DNA of 64,000 bases from UBA10649 sp963793105 (GCA_963793105.1 CAWBZB010000004.1:1087607-1151606); one strand, 5' to 3'; counted from the first letter of the stretch, positions 16,495 through 25,580 are shown. The notes: generated from the letters alone by a model not told the origin. Translations and numbers: made by a program.

Positions 16495-16593
16495 CTACTT
16501 CTTGTTGCGGCGCTGGACCCGGGTGCGACGCAGCAACTTGCGGTGCTTCTTCTTCGCCATCCGCTTGCGTCGCTTCTTGACCACTGAGCCCAT
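16495..16593 (-). CDS. AURKAIP1/COX24-domain mini-protein (bS22-like ribosomal protein)
   Basis: A 32-residue, extremely basic protein (MGSVVKKRRKRM, then KKKHRKLLRRTRVQRRNKK). This matches the AURKAIP1/COX24 domain and the small bS22 protein of actinobacterial 30S subunits. The ATG at 16593 is the family start; a longer open frame upstream has no such match. It lies between the small HTH gene and the epimerase, the conserved position. Confidence 0.85.
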   Translation of the reverse strand: MGSVVKKRRKRMAKKKHRKLLRRTRVQRRNKK

Positions 16594-16687
16594 CAATAAT
16601 CCCAATCTCGTTACCTGCGTGTGGATGCCAACCCTATCGTCGCCGCGCGCGGCGACGGGACTCGGTAGGGCTCGGTTGCGACGAGGC

Positions 16688-16894
16688 TCAGGCGGTCTCG
16701 ACGAACGAGTCGCGCAGGTAGTCATGCACAGCCTGCTCCGGCACCCGGAAGGAGCGCCCCACCCTGACCGCCGGCATCTCGCCGTTGTGGACCAGTCGAT
16801 AGACGGTCATCTTCGAGACGCGCATCATGGCGGCGACTTCAGCCACCGTCAGGAAACGGACTTCCGCGAACGCCCGATCAGGGGTCGTTGACAT
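16688..16894 (-). CDS. helix-turn-helix (excisionase/MerR-like) DNA-binding protein
   Basis: A 68-residue winged-HTH protein: FLTVAEVAAMMRVSKMTVYRL is the helix-turn-helix, and AVRVGRSFRVPEQAVHDYL the wing and final helix. This is the excisionase-type fold, but it is chromosomal and conserved beside proC and the bS22 gene (Rv0500A position), so it is a small regulator rather than a phage factor. The ATG at 16894 gives the family length; a GTG at 16945 is possible. Confidence 0.85.
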   Translation of the reverse strand: MSTTPDRAFAEVRFLTVAEVAAMMRVSKMTVYRLVHNGEMPAVRVGRSFRVPEQAVHDYLRDSFVETA

Positions 16895-16964
16895 CTCACA
16901 CCGAGCTCTCTGCCCCCGCCGCCCCGGCTTCCCCTCCGGAGACACACGGCATCAGGCGTTGTGA

Positions 16965-16970
16965 AGACTA
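16965..16970 (-). promoter_or_regulatory. candidate -10 element of the HTH/bS22 unit
   Basis: Minus-strand TAGTCT in the 142-bp gap between acuC and the HTH gene. It would give a leader of about 60 nt. The -35 is unclear. Confidence 0.35.
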
Positions 16971-17036
16971 GTGGCCCGTGGGGTCGTTGGGAAAGTTGAA
17001 CGGAGATATTGCCTCCCCGCCCCTCATTAATTCCCC

Positions 17037-18233
17037 TCAGAACCACAGGTCGGGCTCGACCGTCAGCCCGTAGTGCGGGAAGACCGCCTCCCGGGTGGCC
17101 ATGACGGCCCGGTCGATGGCGTCGTCGGCGTTGAAGCCCTGGTCGAACGGACGAGGCCACGGCTGCCGACCATCGGTCATGCGGCCCGGGGCCTGCCGGC
17201 CCAGGGCTTCGAGCACGTACTCGTGGAATCCCTCGGGCACCGGGGTCTCCGGCTCGATCGGATGGCCGGTGGCCTCGGCGATGAGGTGCGTCCACGCCCG
17301 GGGGACCACATCGACCCACTCGTAGCCGCCCCCGCCCAGGGCGATCCACCGGCCGCCGGCATACCGGTGCGCCCATCGATGCAGTGCCTCGAAGGTCATG
17401 CGCTGGCCGTCCAGGGAGATGAGCAGGTGCGCCAGCGGGTCCTCGAAGTGCGTGTCGACGCCCTGCTGCGTCACCAGCACCTGAGGGGCGAACGCCTCGA
17501 GAACGTCGGGCACAACCGCGTGCAGGGCGCGCAGCCACCCCTGGTCGTTGGTTCCCGCAGGCAGCGCGATGTTGACCGCCGAACCCGGAGCGGCGGGGCC
17601 ACCGGTCTCGGTGGGCCATCCCGAGCCCGGGAACAGGGTCTGGGGGCTCTCGTGGATGGAGATGGTCAGCACCCGCGGGTCGTTCCAGAACATCGCCTGG
17701 ACGCCGTCACCGTGGTGCACGTCGACATCCACGTAGGCGATCCGCTCCACCCCCTGCTCCAGGAGCCAGGCGATCGCCACCCCGATGTCGTTGTAGACGC
17801 AGAAGCCCTCTGCGGCCCCGGGCATGGCGTGGTGGAGGCCGCCGGCCAGGTTGACCGCATGCTCCACCTCGCCGGAGTGCACCGCACGCGCCGCCATCAA
17901 GGTGGCGCCGGCCACCCGGGCGGAGGCCCGATGCATGTCCGGGAAGACCGGATCGTCGGGCGTCCCGAGCCCTCGCTCCTCGTCGTAGAAGTGCGGATCG
18001 ACCGACGCCGCCTGCACCGCAGCGACGTAGGCGGGCTCGTGCACGCGCAGGATGTCGGCGTCGTCGACCGGCTCGACCGGCGTCAGCATCGTCACACCGG
18101 TCCGGGTGAGCAGGCCGAAGTCGCCGGCCAGTCGCATGGCCAGCTGCACGCGTACCGGTGCCAGCGGGTGTCCGGGCCCGAAGTCATACTCCGCCAGACG
18201 CTCGTCCCAGACGATGCCGACCCGGTCGCTCAC
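17037..18233 (-). CDS. acuC: AcuC-like class I histone-deacetylase-fold protein
   Basis: Zn-dependent deacetylase of 398 aa; AcuC homologues remove acetyl groups from acetyl-CoA synthetase and similar proteins. The active-site region has NLAGGLHHAMPGAAEGFCVYND (tandem His) and YVDVDVHHGDGVQ (Asp-His zinc site), with a further Asp in QQGVDTH. GTG at 18233 lies two bases after the proC stop, so it ends the operon TetR-proline dehydrogenase-proC-acuC. Deacetylation of proline enzymes is one possible link but is not shown by the sequence. Confidence 0.88.
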   Translation of the reverse strand: MSDRVGIVWDERLAEYDFGPGHPLAPVRVQLAMRLAGDFGLLTRTGVTMLTPVEPVDDADILRVHEPAYVAAVQAASVDPHFYDEERGLGTPDDPVFPDMHRASARVAGATLMAARAVHSGEVEHAVNLAGGLHHAMPGAAEGFCVYNDIGVAIAWLLEQGVERIAYVDVDVHHGDGVQAMFWNDPRVLTISIHESPQTLFPGSGWPTETGGPAAPGSAVNIALPAGTNDQGWLRALHAVVPDVLEAFAPQVLVTQQGVDTHFEDPLAHLLISLDGQRMTFEALHRWAHRYAGGRWIALGGGGYEWVDVVPRAWTHLIAEATGHPIEPETPVPEGFHEYVLEALGRQAPGRMTDGRQPWPRPFDQGFNADDAIDRAVMATREAVFPHYGLTVEPDLWF

Positions 18234-18235
18234 CG

Positions 18236-19033
18236 CTACTCCCCCGACAGCTCTCTGCTGCGGTCCCGGGCGGCGACTACTCCGGCCACGATCCCGATGC
18301 CGACGCCTCGGTCCTCCATCGAGTCGATGGCTGCGGCAGTGGTCCCGTGCGGAGACGTCACGTTGCGGCGCAACACCTCGGCCGGCTCGCCCGACGCCTC
18401 CAGGAGGGTGGCGGCCCCGAGGATCGTGTGGTTGACCATGCGCGCGGCGGTCGCGGAGTCCAGGCCCAGCTCGACGGCCGCCCTCGTCATGGCCTCGGCC
18501 AGGTAGAACACGTACGCCGGCCCGCTGCCGGAGACCGCCGTCACGGCGTCCTGCAGGCTCTCCGGGACCTCGACGACCACCCCCACCGACGCGAGGAGCG
18601 TCGCCACCGTGGCCAGCGCCTGCTCCCCGCAGCGGGCGCCGGGACTGATCCCGGTCACCCCGCGATCGACCCGCGCAGGGGTGTTGGGCATCGCCCGGAT
18701 GACCTCGACGCCCTCAGCGACACGTGCTTCGATCGCCGATGTCGGGATCCCGGCCGCGATGGAGATGACGATCGTCCCGGGGGCCAGGGCCGAGCCCACC
18801 TCGTCCAGCAGGGCGGTCATGTCCTGCGGCTTGACGACGAGCACCGCGACGTCGGCACCGCGCACGGCGTCCACCGGATCGGCGATTGCGATGTCGTAGC
18901 GCTGCCGAAGCTCGTCCGCACGGTCGGCCCGTCTCTCGGCGACGACGACCTCGGGCCGCGGGTCCACATGGCGAAGGAACCCGCTCGCCAGCGTCTCCCC
19001 CATGACGCCACCGCCCAGCACCGCTATGCGCAT
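18236..19033 (-). CDS. proC: pyrroline-5-carboxylate reductase ProC
   Basis: Last step of proline synthesis (P5C to proline, NADPH). The 265-residue protein has AVLGGGVMGETLASG at the N-terminus, VKPQD, AAGIPTSAIEA, MPNTPARVDRG, and the signature TAVSGSGPAYVFYLAEAM. The ATG at 19033 is followed directly by the Rossmann strand. It comes 28 bp after the proline dehydrogenase stop, which catalyses the opposite direction. Confidence 0.94.
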   Translation of the reverse strand: MRIAVLGGGVMGETLASGFLRHVDPRPEVVVAERRADRADELRQRYDIAIADPVDAVRGADVAVLVVKPQDMTALLDEVGSALAPGTIVISIAAGIPTSAIEARVAEGVEVIRAMPNTPARVDRGVTGISPGARCGEQALATVATLLASVGVVVEVPESLQDAVTAVSGSGPAYVFYLAEAMTRAAVELGLDSATAARMVNHTILGAATLLEASGEPAEVLRRNVTSPHGTTAAAIDSMEDRGVGIGIVAGVVAARDRSRELSGE

Positions 19034-19061
19034 CGGCTTCCCGCCCTCATCTGCTCGGTCA

Positions 19062-19986
19062 CTACGAGGCACCCGGCAGGAGGGACCGCACGGCGGCCGT
19101 GATCGTGCTGGGCTGTTCGGCCAAGCCTCCCACGAGCCGCTCGAACCAGTCCGGCCCGTACGGGACGTACACGCGCACGCGCTCGCCGTCCTCGAGCAGC
19201 TGCTCCTGCGTGCCCTCCTGCCGCCCCATGAACATGGCGAACTCGTAGGTGTGCTGGTCGCGGCCGTAGCGGCGGGCCAGGCTCCGGACGATCTCGACGA
19301 GGCGTGGGTCGTGGGTCGCGAAGGACGGGTTCCCGTCCCCCGCCAGCAGCCTCTTCGAGCAGCGCACGTAGGCCTTGTCGATCTCGATCGGCTGGGTGAG
19401 AGCCGACTGCGGGTCGCCGCGGTACGAGCCCTTGACCAGCCTGATGCGTCGATGCGCCAGCCGGCCGCAGTCCGACCTCCGTGCGGCGCAGCGCCGCCGA
19501 GAGCGTCAGCCCCACGGGCAGTCCGGCCGTCCACAGCTCCTCGGCCCACCCGATGACGAGGCCGGCGTCGGCCAGCGGTCCCATCCCGAGCATGAGCGTG
19601 ACCCGACCATGGGCCGCCTGCCCGGCCAGGTCCGCCAGGCGGTCGCGGATTCGGCCGGGCCCGGTTCCCGCAGCCAGGCCGAGCGCCTCCGGGAACACCG
19701 TGACCTCGCAGACATCGGCCAGCCCGGCGCTCACGACGGCCGCCACCAGCTCCGCGTACTCCCCGGCCAGCCGTTCCGCGTCCTCGTCTGACTCGACGCT
19801 GGGAGCGGCTCGCTCGAGACTGACCCACAGGCCACGGTCGGCAAGTCCCGACGCGACCTCGATCGCGGAGTCCAGCGTCTCGCCGCCGACGACCCGCTTC
19901 ACCACCTCCCGCGCCCCCGGTGCCTGGCTGATCAGGCTGCCCAGGGCCTCGTTCCTGGCCACCGCGCGCAGGGCATCCCTGATCAT
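19062..19986 (-). CDS. proline dehydrogenase, with a frameshift
   Basis: FAD enzyme oxidising proline to P5C. The N-terminal two thirds (MIRDALRAVARNEALG to SAALRRTE) and the C-terminal third (SDCGRLAHRRIRLVKGSY to RSLLPGAS) are both recognisable but in different frames. They join at about 19474-19485, where one surplus base inside GAGGTCGGAC would account for the break. The family motif RLVKGSYRGDPQSA, with the FAD-contact Arg and Lys, is in the second part. The ATG at 19986 overlaps the TetR stop as ATGA. A consensus error is the simplest explanation; a true knock-out cannot be excluded. Confidence 0.85.
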
Positions 19987-20633
19987 GCGGTACCCGGCCG
20001 ACGCGTGGGATCCAGCAGCGCCTGCACCGTCGGGCCCACCAAGGCGACCACCTCGTCATCGGTGGCCGAGGCCAACGGCTCGATACGCAGCAGGTACCGC
20101 GAGGCGGCGATCCCGACGAGGTACGACGAGATGACGGCCACCCGCATGCGCGCATCGGGGACGCCCACTGCCGCGACGACGCGGTCGATCACCGTGCTCT
20201 GCAGGTACTCGGACACGAACCTCAGCTGCTCGAGCGCCGCGGAGGCATCGTCACCGGGGATCGTCGCGCGAGCCGCGGTGGTGGACATGCTCGCAGCCGC
20301 GTCCGACTTCAGGAGGCGGGCGAGGTCGTCTCGCACCTGCTGGTCGCCCATCAGGGTGAGCACCATCCTCACCAGCCGGTCACCGAGCCCGTCGAGGCCG
20401 GGCGCGATGAGTTCCGGGACCGCCTGGCCCGGGTCGAACGGCAGTCGCATCGCGGCCGCGAAGAGGCGTTCCTTGTTCGTGTAGAGCGACTTGACGACAC
20501 CCGGCGCGACGCCGGCCGCGGCCGCCACCGACTTCACCGTCGTGCTGGCGTAGCCGCGGGACGCGAAGGCGAGCCGGGCGGCCTGCAGTACCGCACCCGC
20601 CGCGTCCTGCGGGCTCACGCTCGGGACCTCCAC
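19983..20633 (-). CDS. TetR-family regulator of the proline genes (inferred target)
   Basis: 216-aa regulator. The N-terminal HTH is FASRGYASTTVKSVAAAAGVAPGVVKSLYTNKERLF, with the YTNKE end typical of TetR. The C-terminal ligand domain is not diagnostic. GTG at 20633 is supported by TAGTCT 6 nt upstream. It is translationally coupled to proline dehydrogenase, so control of proline use is a reasonable guess. Confidence 0.86.
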   Translation of the reverse strand: MEVPSVSPQDAAGAVLQAARLAFASRGYASTTVKSVAAAAGVAPGVVKSLYTNKERLFAAAMRLPFDPGQAVPELIAPGLDGLGDRLVRMVLTLMGDQQVRDDLARLLKSDAAASMSTTAARATIPGDDASAALEQLRFVSEYLQSTVIDRVVAAVGVPDARMRVAVISSYLVGIAASRYLLRIEPLASATDDEVVALVGPTVQALLDPTRRPGTA

Positions 20634-20639
20634 GCACCC

Positions 20640-20645
20640 AGACTA
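20640..20645 (-). promoter_or_regulatory. -10 element sharing the isomerase stop codon
   Basis: Minus-strand TAGTCT, 6 nt before the TetR GTG. Its TAG (20643-20645) is the stop codon of the sugar-phosphate isomerase gene. Confidence 0.55.
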
Positions 20646-21455
20646 GGTGCCGCGAGACGCTGATCCGCGCTCGTCGCCCAAGTGCCGTCGCGCGAAGTCG
20701 AGCGCTTCGGTGAGGTCGGCCGCGCGAGCCCGCCGGTCCGGCGCGCTCCGGGTGCTCACCTCGGCGATGACCGTGCCCGCGAAACCATGGCCTGCGAGGT
20801 GCTGCAGGACCTCGGCCACCGGTTGATCGCCGCGACCCGGGATCAGGTGCTCGTCACGAGCAGAGTCGGTGCCGTCGGCCAGGTGGAGGTGTGCCACACG
20901 CTCGCCCAGGTCGGTGGCCATCTGCACCGCGTCACTGCGGGAGACGGCCGTGTGCGAGAGGTCGAGCGTCGTGTGCGGGTAGTCGTCGTTCCGCACGTCC
21001 CAGTCCGGCAGGTAGGCGCCCACGGATCCGGGCCCGGCCCGCCACGGGTACATGTTCTCCACCGCGAAGCGGATGTCGGTCTCGGTCGCCATGCGGGCCA
21101 GGCCCGTGACGAAGTCGCGCGCGTACTCGCGCTGCCAGCGGAAGGGCGGGTGCACGACCACCGTGTCCGCCCCCAGGCGCTCCGCGGCGTCCTTGGCCCG
21201 GACGAGCTTGCCCCACGGGTCGGTCCCCCACACACGTTGCGTGATGAGCAGGCAGGGGGCGTGGATGGACAGGATCGGCACCCCGTAGTGGTCGGTGAGG
21301 GCCCTCAGCGCGTCGGGGTCCTGACTGGTCGCATCGGTGCCGACCATCACCTCGACTCCGTCGTACCCGAGCGTCGCGGCCAGTTCGAAGGCGACCGCGG
21401 TGGTTTCCGGGTAGACCGACGAGGTCGACAGGCCGATGCGGAACCGGGGGGTCAT
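20643..21455 (-). CDS. sugar phosphate isomerase/epimerase (AP endonuclease 2-type TIM barrel)
   Basis: Xylose-isomerase-like TIM barrel of 270 aa. Metal and substrate residues are visible in SIHAPC, VVHPPFRWQ, FAVENMYPW (Glu), TLDLSHTA (Asp/His) and HLHLADG. The equivalent mycobacterial gene (Rv0498) also stands between ppx and proC and has no known substrate. The ATG at 21455 overlaps the ATPase stop as ATGA. Confidence 0.86.
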   Translation of the reverse strand: MTPRFRIGLSTSSVYPETTAVAFELAATLGYDGVEVMVGTDATSQDPDALRALTDHYGVPILSIHAPCLLITQRVWGTDPWGKLVRAKDAAERLGADTVVVHPPFRWQREYARDFVTGLARMATETDIRFAVENMYPWRAGPGSVGAYLPDWDVRNDDYPHTTLDLSHTAVSRSDAVQMATDLGERVAHLHLADGTDSARDEHLIPGRGDQPVAEVLQHLAGHGFAGTVIAEVSTRSAPDRRARAADLTEALDFARRHLGDERGSASRGT

Positions 21456-23809
21456 GCGCGCCGCCAGCGATCCGTGACCAGGGTGGCGACCCAGACGAGG
21501 ACGGCACCCACCAGTCCGGCACCGACGGCGAAGGCGCTGTACGGCTGTGCCGCGAGCGTGAGCTCGAAGAAGTTCGAGAGGAAGGGGATGAACATCACCG
21601 CGAGGAACATGGCCACCATCAGCACGACGATGCCGACCCGCAGCAGGTTCAGCGGCCGGGCCGACTGCAGCAGGACGGCCGTGGCGACGATGAACAGCGT
21701 CGTGGTCGCGGCGGACTGTGCGGCGAGCTCAGCATCGCTCACCGGCACTCCGTCAGCGACGATCAGCGCGCGACTGACCACGAAGCTGGAGAGCGCAGCG
21801 GTGGCGGCGATCACGCCGGAGGGCACGGCGAACAGCAGGACCCGACGAAGGAAGCCAGGTCGGAACCGCTCGGTATTGGGCATCAGGGCGAGGAAGAAGC
21901 CCGGAATACCGATGGTGAGGGCGCCGATGAGGGAGAGGTGGCGCGGCAGGAAGGGGAAGGTGATGGCCGTCACCCCGACGATCACCGACACGATCGCCGC
22001 GTAGAACGACTTGGTGAGGAAGACGTCCGAGACCCGTTCGATGTTGCCGAGCACCCGCCGCCCCTCGGCCACGACGCTCGGCATGACCGACCAGCGGTTG
22101 TCGAGCAGAACCAGCTGCGCCACCGCCCGGGTCGCGCCCGATCCCGAGCCCATCGCGATCCCCAGGTCGGCGTTCTTGAGCGCCAGCACGTCGTTGACGC
22201 CGTCGCCGGTCATCGCCACCGTGGAGCCGGTCAGATGCAGGGCGTCGACCATCTCCTGCTTCTGCGTCGGCGTGACGCGACCGAACACGTTGGCGGCATC
22301 GACCCGGGCGGCCAGCTCCTGTGGTGCATCGGGCAGCGTGCGGGCGTCCACCGGGTCCTCGGCGCCCGGAACGCCCGCCTGCCGCGCGATCGCCCCGACC
22401 GTCGCCGCGTTGTCGCCCGAGATCACCTTGACCGTCACGTTCTGCTCGAGGAAGTAGGCGACCGTCTCGGCGGCATCCGGGCGCAGTTGCTGGTCGATCA
22501 CGACCAGGGCGACCGGGCGGCATGGCCCGGCACCGTCGTCGGCCGACGGCTCGCCGTCCGCCTCCGCCAGCAGGAGCACGCGTGCGCCGTCCGCCGCCAG
22601 CTCGTCGGCGCGCGAGCGGACGGCCGCATCCTCGGGCGACAGGATCTCGGGGGCGCCCAGCAGCCAGCTGCCCTGGTCGGCGAAGGATGCCGCCGACCAC
22701 TTGCGCGCGCTGGAGAAGGGAACGGTGCGGGCGGTCGGCCAGCCCGGCGCGGGATACCTCTCAGCGATCGCCTCGAGGGTCGGGTTGGGATTGGCCTCGC
22801 TCGCGCCCATCGCTCCCAGGACCGCGTCTACGTCCGGTGCGCCCCCGCCGACCATCACGACGTCTCGCACGTGCATGCCCGGTTGCGTCAGCGTTCCGGT
22901 CTTGTCCACGCAGATCGTGTCGACGCGCGCCAGGACCTCGACGGCAGGCATGTCCTGCACGAGGACCCGTTTGCGGGCCAGGCGGATCACCGACACCGCC
23001 ATGGCGATGCTGGTCAGCAGGACCAGTCCTTCGGGCACCATCGTGATGACCCCGGCGATCGTGCCGCGAATGGCCTCGTTCACCGGCAGGTCCGCCCGGA
23101 CGAGCTGAGACCACAGCAGCAGCAGGCCGACCGGCACGAGCAGGAACGAGATCGTCCGGATGAAGCTGTTGATCGCGTCGCGCAGCTCGGAGTTGGTGAG
23201 GTGGAACTTCTTTGCCTGCTCGGTCAGACCGGCGGCGAAGGAGTCCCGGCCGACCCGCGTGGCCCGGTACAGGCCCGACCCCGCGACCACGAAGGAGCCC
23301 GACATCGCCCCGTCCCCGACCAGCTTGTCGACCGGGTCGGCCTCGCCCGTCAGCAGGCTCTCGTCGATCTCGAGCCCGTCGGTGGCGAGCAGGACCCCGT
23401 CCACGACGAGCTGGTCACCGGTCCTCAGGACCACGAGGTCGTCCAGCACTAGGTCTCCGGGGCTGATCTCGGCGTCGACCCCGTCACGCCGGACCACGGG
23501 CTTGGCCTCGCCCAGCACCGCGAGCTTTGCCAGCGTCCGGGCCGCCCGGAACTCCTGGATGATGCCGATGGCCGTGTTGGCGACGATGACGAATCCGAAG
23601 AGCGAGTCCTGGATGGGCGCGACCATCAGCATCACGATCCACAGCGAGCCGATCAGTCCGTTGAACCATGTGAACGTGTTCGCGCGGACGATGTCGCTGA
23701 GACTGCGGCTGCGCGCGTCGGGCGCCTCGTTCACCTGCCCGCGCGCGATCCGCTCGGCGACCTCGGCCGAGGTCAGTCCGGCGAGTCGATCGGCCACCGC
23801 CTCGCTCAC
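21452..23809 (-). CDS. ctpE: cation-transporting P-type ATPase (CtpE-like)
   Basis: 785-aa P-type ATPase. The actuator motif is LLTGEADPV near 152-160, the transport motif MVPEGLVLL near 257-265, the phosphorylation site DKTGTLT with Asp302, and the hinge TGDGVNDVLALKNADLGIAMG. About ten helices are present. The short N-terminus without metal-binding cysteines and the PEGL motif match mycobacterial CtpE, reported as a calcium transporter. GTG at 23809 overlaps the ppx stop (GTGA). The sequence just before it is C-rich, so there is no Shine-Dalgarno and coupling is likely. Confidence 0.88.
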   Translation of the reverse strand: MSEAVADRLAGLTSAEVAERIARGQVNEAPDARSRSLSDIVRANTFTWFNGLIGSLWIVMLMVAPIQDSLFGFVIVANTAIGIIQEFRAARTLAKLAVLGEAKPVVRRDGVDAEISPGDLVLDDLVVLRTGDQLVVDGVLLATDGLEIDESLLTGEADPVDKLVGDGAMSGSFVVAGSGLYRATRVGRDSFAAGLTEQAKKFHLTNSELRDAINSFIRTISFLLVPVGLLLLWSQLVRADLPVNEAIRGTIAGVITMVPEGLVLLTSIAMAVSVIRLARKRVLVQDMPAVEVLARVDTICVDKTGTLTQPGMHVRDVVMVGGGAPDVDAVLGAMGASEANPNPTLEAIAERYPAPGWPTARTVPFSSARKWSAASFADQGSWLLGAPEILSPEDAAVRSRADELAADGARVLLLAEADGEPSADDGAGPCRPVALVVIDQQLRPDAAETVAYFLEQNVTVKVISGDNAATVGAIARQAGVPGAEDPVDARTLPDAPQELAARVDAANVFGRVTPTQKQEMVDALHLTGSTVAMTGDGVNDVLALKNADLGIAMGSGSGATRAVAQLVLLDNRWSVMPSVVAEGRRVLGNIERVSDVFLTKSFYAAIVSVIVGVTAITFPFLPRHLSLIGALTIGIPGFFLALMPNTERFRPGFLRRVLLFAVPSGVIAATAALSSFVVSRALIVADGVPVSDAELAAQSAATTTLFIVATAVLLQSARPLNLLRVGIVVLMVAMFLAVMFIPFLSNFFELTLAAQPYSAFAVGAGLVGAVLVWVATLVTDRWRRA

Positions 23810-24735
23810 AGGGGGAGGCCGTCCAGTCGGCGCAGGATGATCCCCTCGCGCAGCGCCCACGGGCACACGGCCAGCTCCTCGATCTCGAGCAGGTCCATGG
23901 CCGCCTCCGCGACGACGGCACCGGCCACCATCTGCTCGGACCTGCCCTCGGAGACGCCGGGGATCTTGCTGCGCTGCGCCGCCGTCATCGACGACAGTCG
24001 GGGCACGATCTCCCTGACATCCTCAGCGGTCAGCACTCGAGGCACGTGGATGCCGTCACTGGACGGCGCCGCGCCGGCGATGCGGGCGAGCTGCCGGAAG
24101 GTCTTCGAGGTCGCCACGGCCAGCCGAGGCTCGCCCACCCGGCGGATCCGGCCCACCACCTCGGCGATGCTCGCCCGGGCATGGCGCCGTAGGTCGCGCA
24201 CCTCGTCCGGATCCGGTGGATCCGATCGGAGGAAGGCTCGCGTCATCCGGCCGGCCCCCAGGGGCAGCGAGACCGCGACGTCGGGCTCCTCATCCGAGCC
24301 CGAGGCGATCTCGAGTGACCCGCCGCCGATGTCGAGGTCGAGGATCCTCCCGCTCGACCAGCCGAACCAGCGACGCACCGCGAGGAAGGTCATCCGGGCC
24401 TCGTCCTCGCCGGTGAGGACGTCGATCTCGAGCCCGGTCTCGTTCCGCACCCGGGCGAGCACCTCCTCGCCGTTCGTCGCTCCACGCACGGCTGACGTCG
24501 CGAACGCCATGATGTCGGTGGCGCCCATGTCCTCGGCCAGGGACTGGCCGCGGGCGATGAAGTCGATCAGCTTCGCGATGGCGCTCTCGTCGATGCTGCC
24601 GTCCGGGCGCAGGTGCTCCGAGAGCCGCAACGGCATCTTCAGCTTCGATGCCGGGACCGGAGCGGCGCCGTAGTGCGCGTCGACCAGCAGGAGGTGGACG
24701 GTATTCGAACCGAGGTCGAGAACTCCGAGTCGCAC
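23806..24735 (-). CDS. ppx: exopolyphosphatase / guanosine pentaphosphatase (Ppx/GppA)
   Basis: ASKHA-fold phosphatase of 309 aa acting on polyphosphate or pppGpp. The phosphate-1 motif VLDLGSNTVHLLLVD is at the N-terminus and DIGGGSLEIASG near residue 142. It is the short actinobacterial form (Rv0496 type), lacking C-terminal extension domains. GTG at 24735 has TAGTTT 6 nt upstream and diverges from the Cys-rich gene. Confidence 0.9.
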   Translation of the reverse strand: MRLGVLDLGSNTVHLLLVDAHYGAAPVPASKLKMPLRLSEHLRPDGSIDESAIAKLIDFIARGQSLAEDMGATDIMAFATSAVRGATNGEEVLARVRNETGLEIDVLTGEDEARMTFLAVRRWFGWSSGRILDLDIGGGSLEIASGSDEEPDVAVSLPLGAGRMTRAFLRSDPPDPDEVRDLRRHARASIAEVVGRIRRVGEPRLAVATSKTFRQLARIAGAAPSSDGIHVPRVLTAEDVREIVPRLSSMTAAQRSKIPGVSEGRSEQMVAGAVVAEAAMDLLEIEELAVCPWALREGIILRRLDGLPL

Positions 24736-24741
24736 GGGTCG

Positions 24742-24747
24742 AAACTA
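24742..24747 (-). promoter_or_regulatory. -10 element of leaderless ppx
   Basis: Minus-strand TAGTTT, then 6 nt, then GTG at 24735. Confidence 0.5.
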
Positions 24748-24809
24748 TCGGCACGATGCGGGCCGCGCAGCACTGCACCGACTTCGGTCGGAGCGTCACC
24801 CGCTACCCG

Positions 24810-24815
24810 TAGGCT
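24810..24815 (+). promoter_or_regulatory. -10 element of leaderless Cys-rich gene
   Basis: TAGGCT, then 6 nt, then ATG at 24822; divergent from the ppx promoter. Confidence 0.5.
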
Positions 24816-24821
24816 GCGGCC

Positions 24822-25580
24822 ATGCCCGAGGTGCCGCTTGGCTTCCCCCGACAGTGGGTCGAGTTCGTCGACCCCGCCGATCCCGGACACCTCATCAAGG
24901 CCGATCTCACGTGGCTGACATCGCGGTGGACCTGCATCTTCGGACGTGGGTGCCAGGGAATCGAGGCCAGCCGTCCGGACGCCGGGTGCTGCGTCCACGG
25001 AGCTCACTTCTCGGAGAAGAAGGACCGCAAGCGGGTGGCGAACTGGGTCGCGAAGCTCACCCCGGACCAGTGGGAGAACCACCGCACCGGTGGCCGGAAG
25101 GGCTGGACCGAGAAGGAGGACGGTGAGGAGAAGACCCGTGTCGTGAAGGGGGCCTGCATCTTCCACAACTCCGAGGGCTTCGCCGGCGGCTACGGATGCG
25201 CCCTGCACCACCTGGCCGCCGCCGAGGGCGTGTCCTTCGTCGAGACCAAGCCCGAGGTCTGCTGGCAGCTGCCGGTGCGGCGGTCGTACGAGAACCGCAG
25301 TGTCGAGGACGGCACCGAGTATCTGGTCATCGTCCTCGGGGAGTACCAGCGCGGCGACTGGGGGCCGGGCGGCCACGACTTCCACTGGTACTGCACGGCG
25401 AACACCGACGCCCATGTCGGGGTCGAGCCCGTGTTCGTGTCGAACCGGGACGAGATCGTGGCGCTGATCGGCGCACCTGCCTACGACGAGCTGGCACGCC
25501 TGTGCCGAGCCCGGACCCTCCTCCTCGAACAGGGCCGGTTCGACCTCGGCCTCAGCCCGCACCCCGCCGACCCTCGCTAG
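24822..25580 (+). CDS. conserved Cys-rich protein of unknown function
   Basis: I do not recognise a named function. The 252-aa soluble protein has a cluster CIFGRGCQGI and GCCVHGAHF in residues 38-70, then CIFHNSEGFAGGYGCALHH near 115-135 and EVCWQLPVRRS near 147. The CC(V)HG arrangement recalls the YkgJ/DUF3109 iron- or zinc-binding proteins, so metal binding is plausible. GDWGPGGHDFHWYC adds more His/Cys. It stands between ppx and radA, and its stop is 4 bp before the radA ATG, so the two may be co-transcribed. Confidence 0.7.
   Translation: MPEVPLGFPRQWVEFVDPADPGHLIKADLTWLTSRWTCIFGRGCQGIEASRPDAGCCVHGAHFSEKKDRKRVANWVAKLTPDQWENHRTGGRKGWTEKEDGEEKTRVVKGACIFHNSEGFAGGYGCALHHLAAAEGVSFVETKPEVCWQLPVRRSYENRSVEDGTEYLVIVLGEYQRGDWGPGGHDFHWYCTANTDAHVGVEPVFVSNRDEIVALIGAPAYDELARLCRARTLLLEQGRFDLGLSPHPADPR

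Noticed and set aside
16688..16894. Excisionase of a mobile element
   Set aside because: No integrase or attachment repeats; its position next to the bS22 gene and proC is conserved in Actinomycetota.
18236..20155. Single 639-residue protein ending in ProC
   Set aside because: The upstream part is an out-of-frame reading of proline dehydrogenase and TetR; ProC has its own ATG at 19033.
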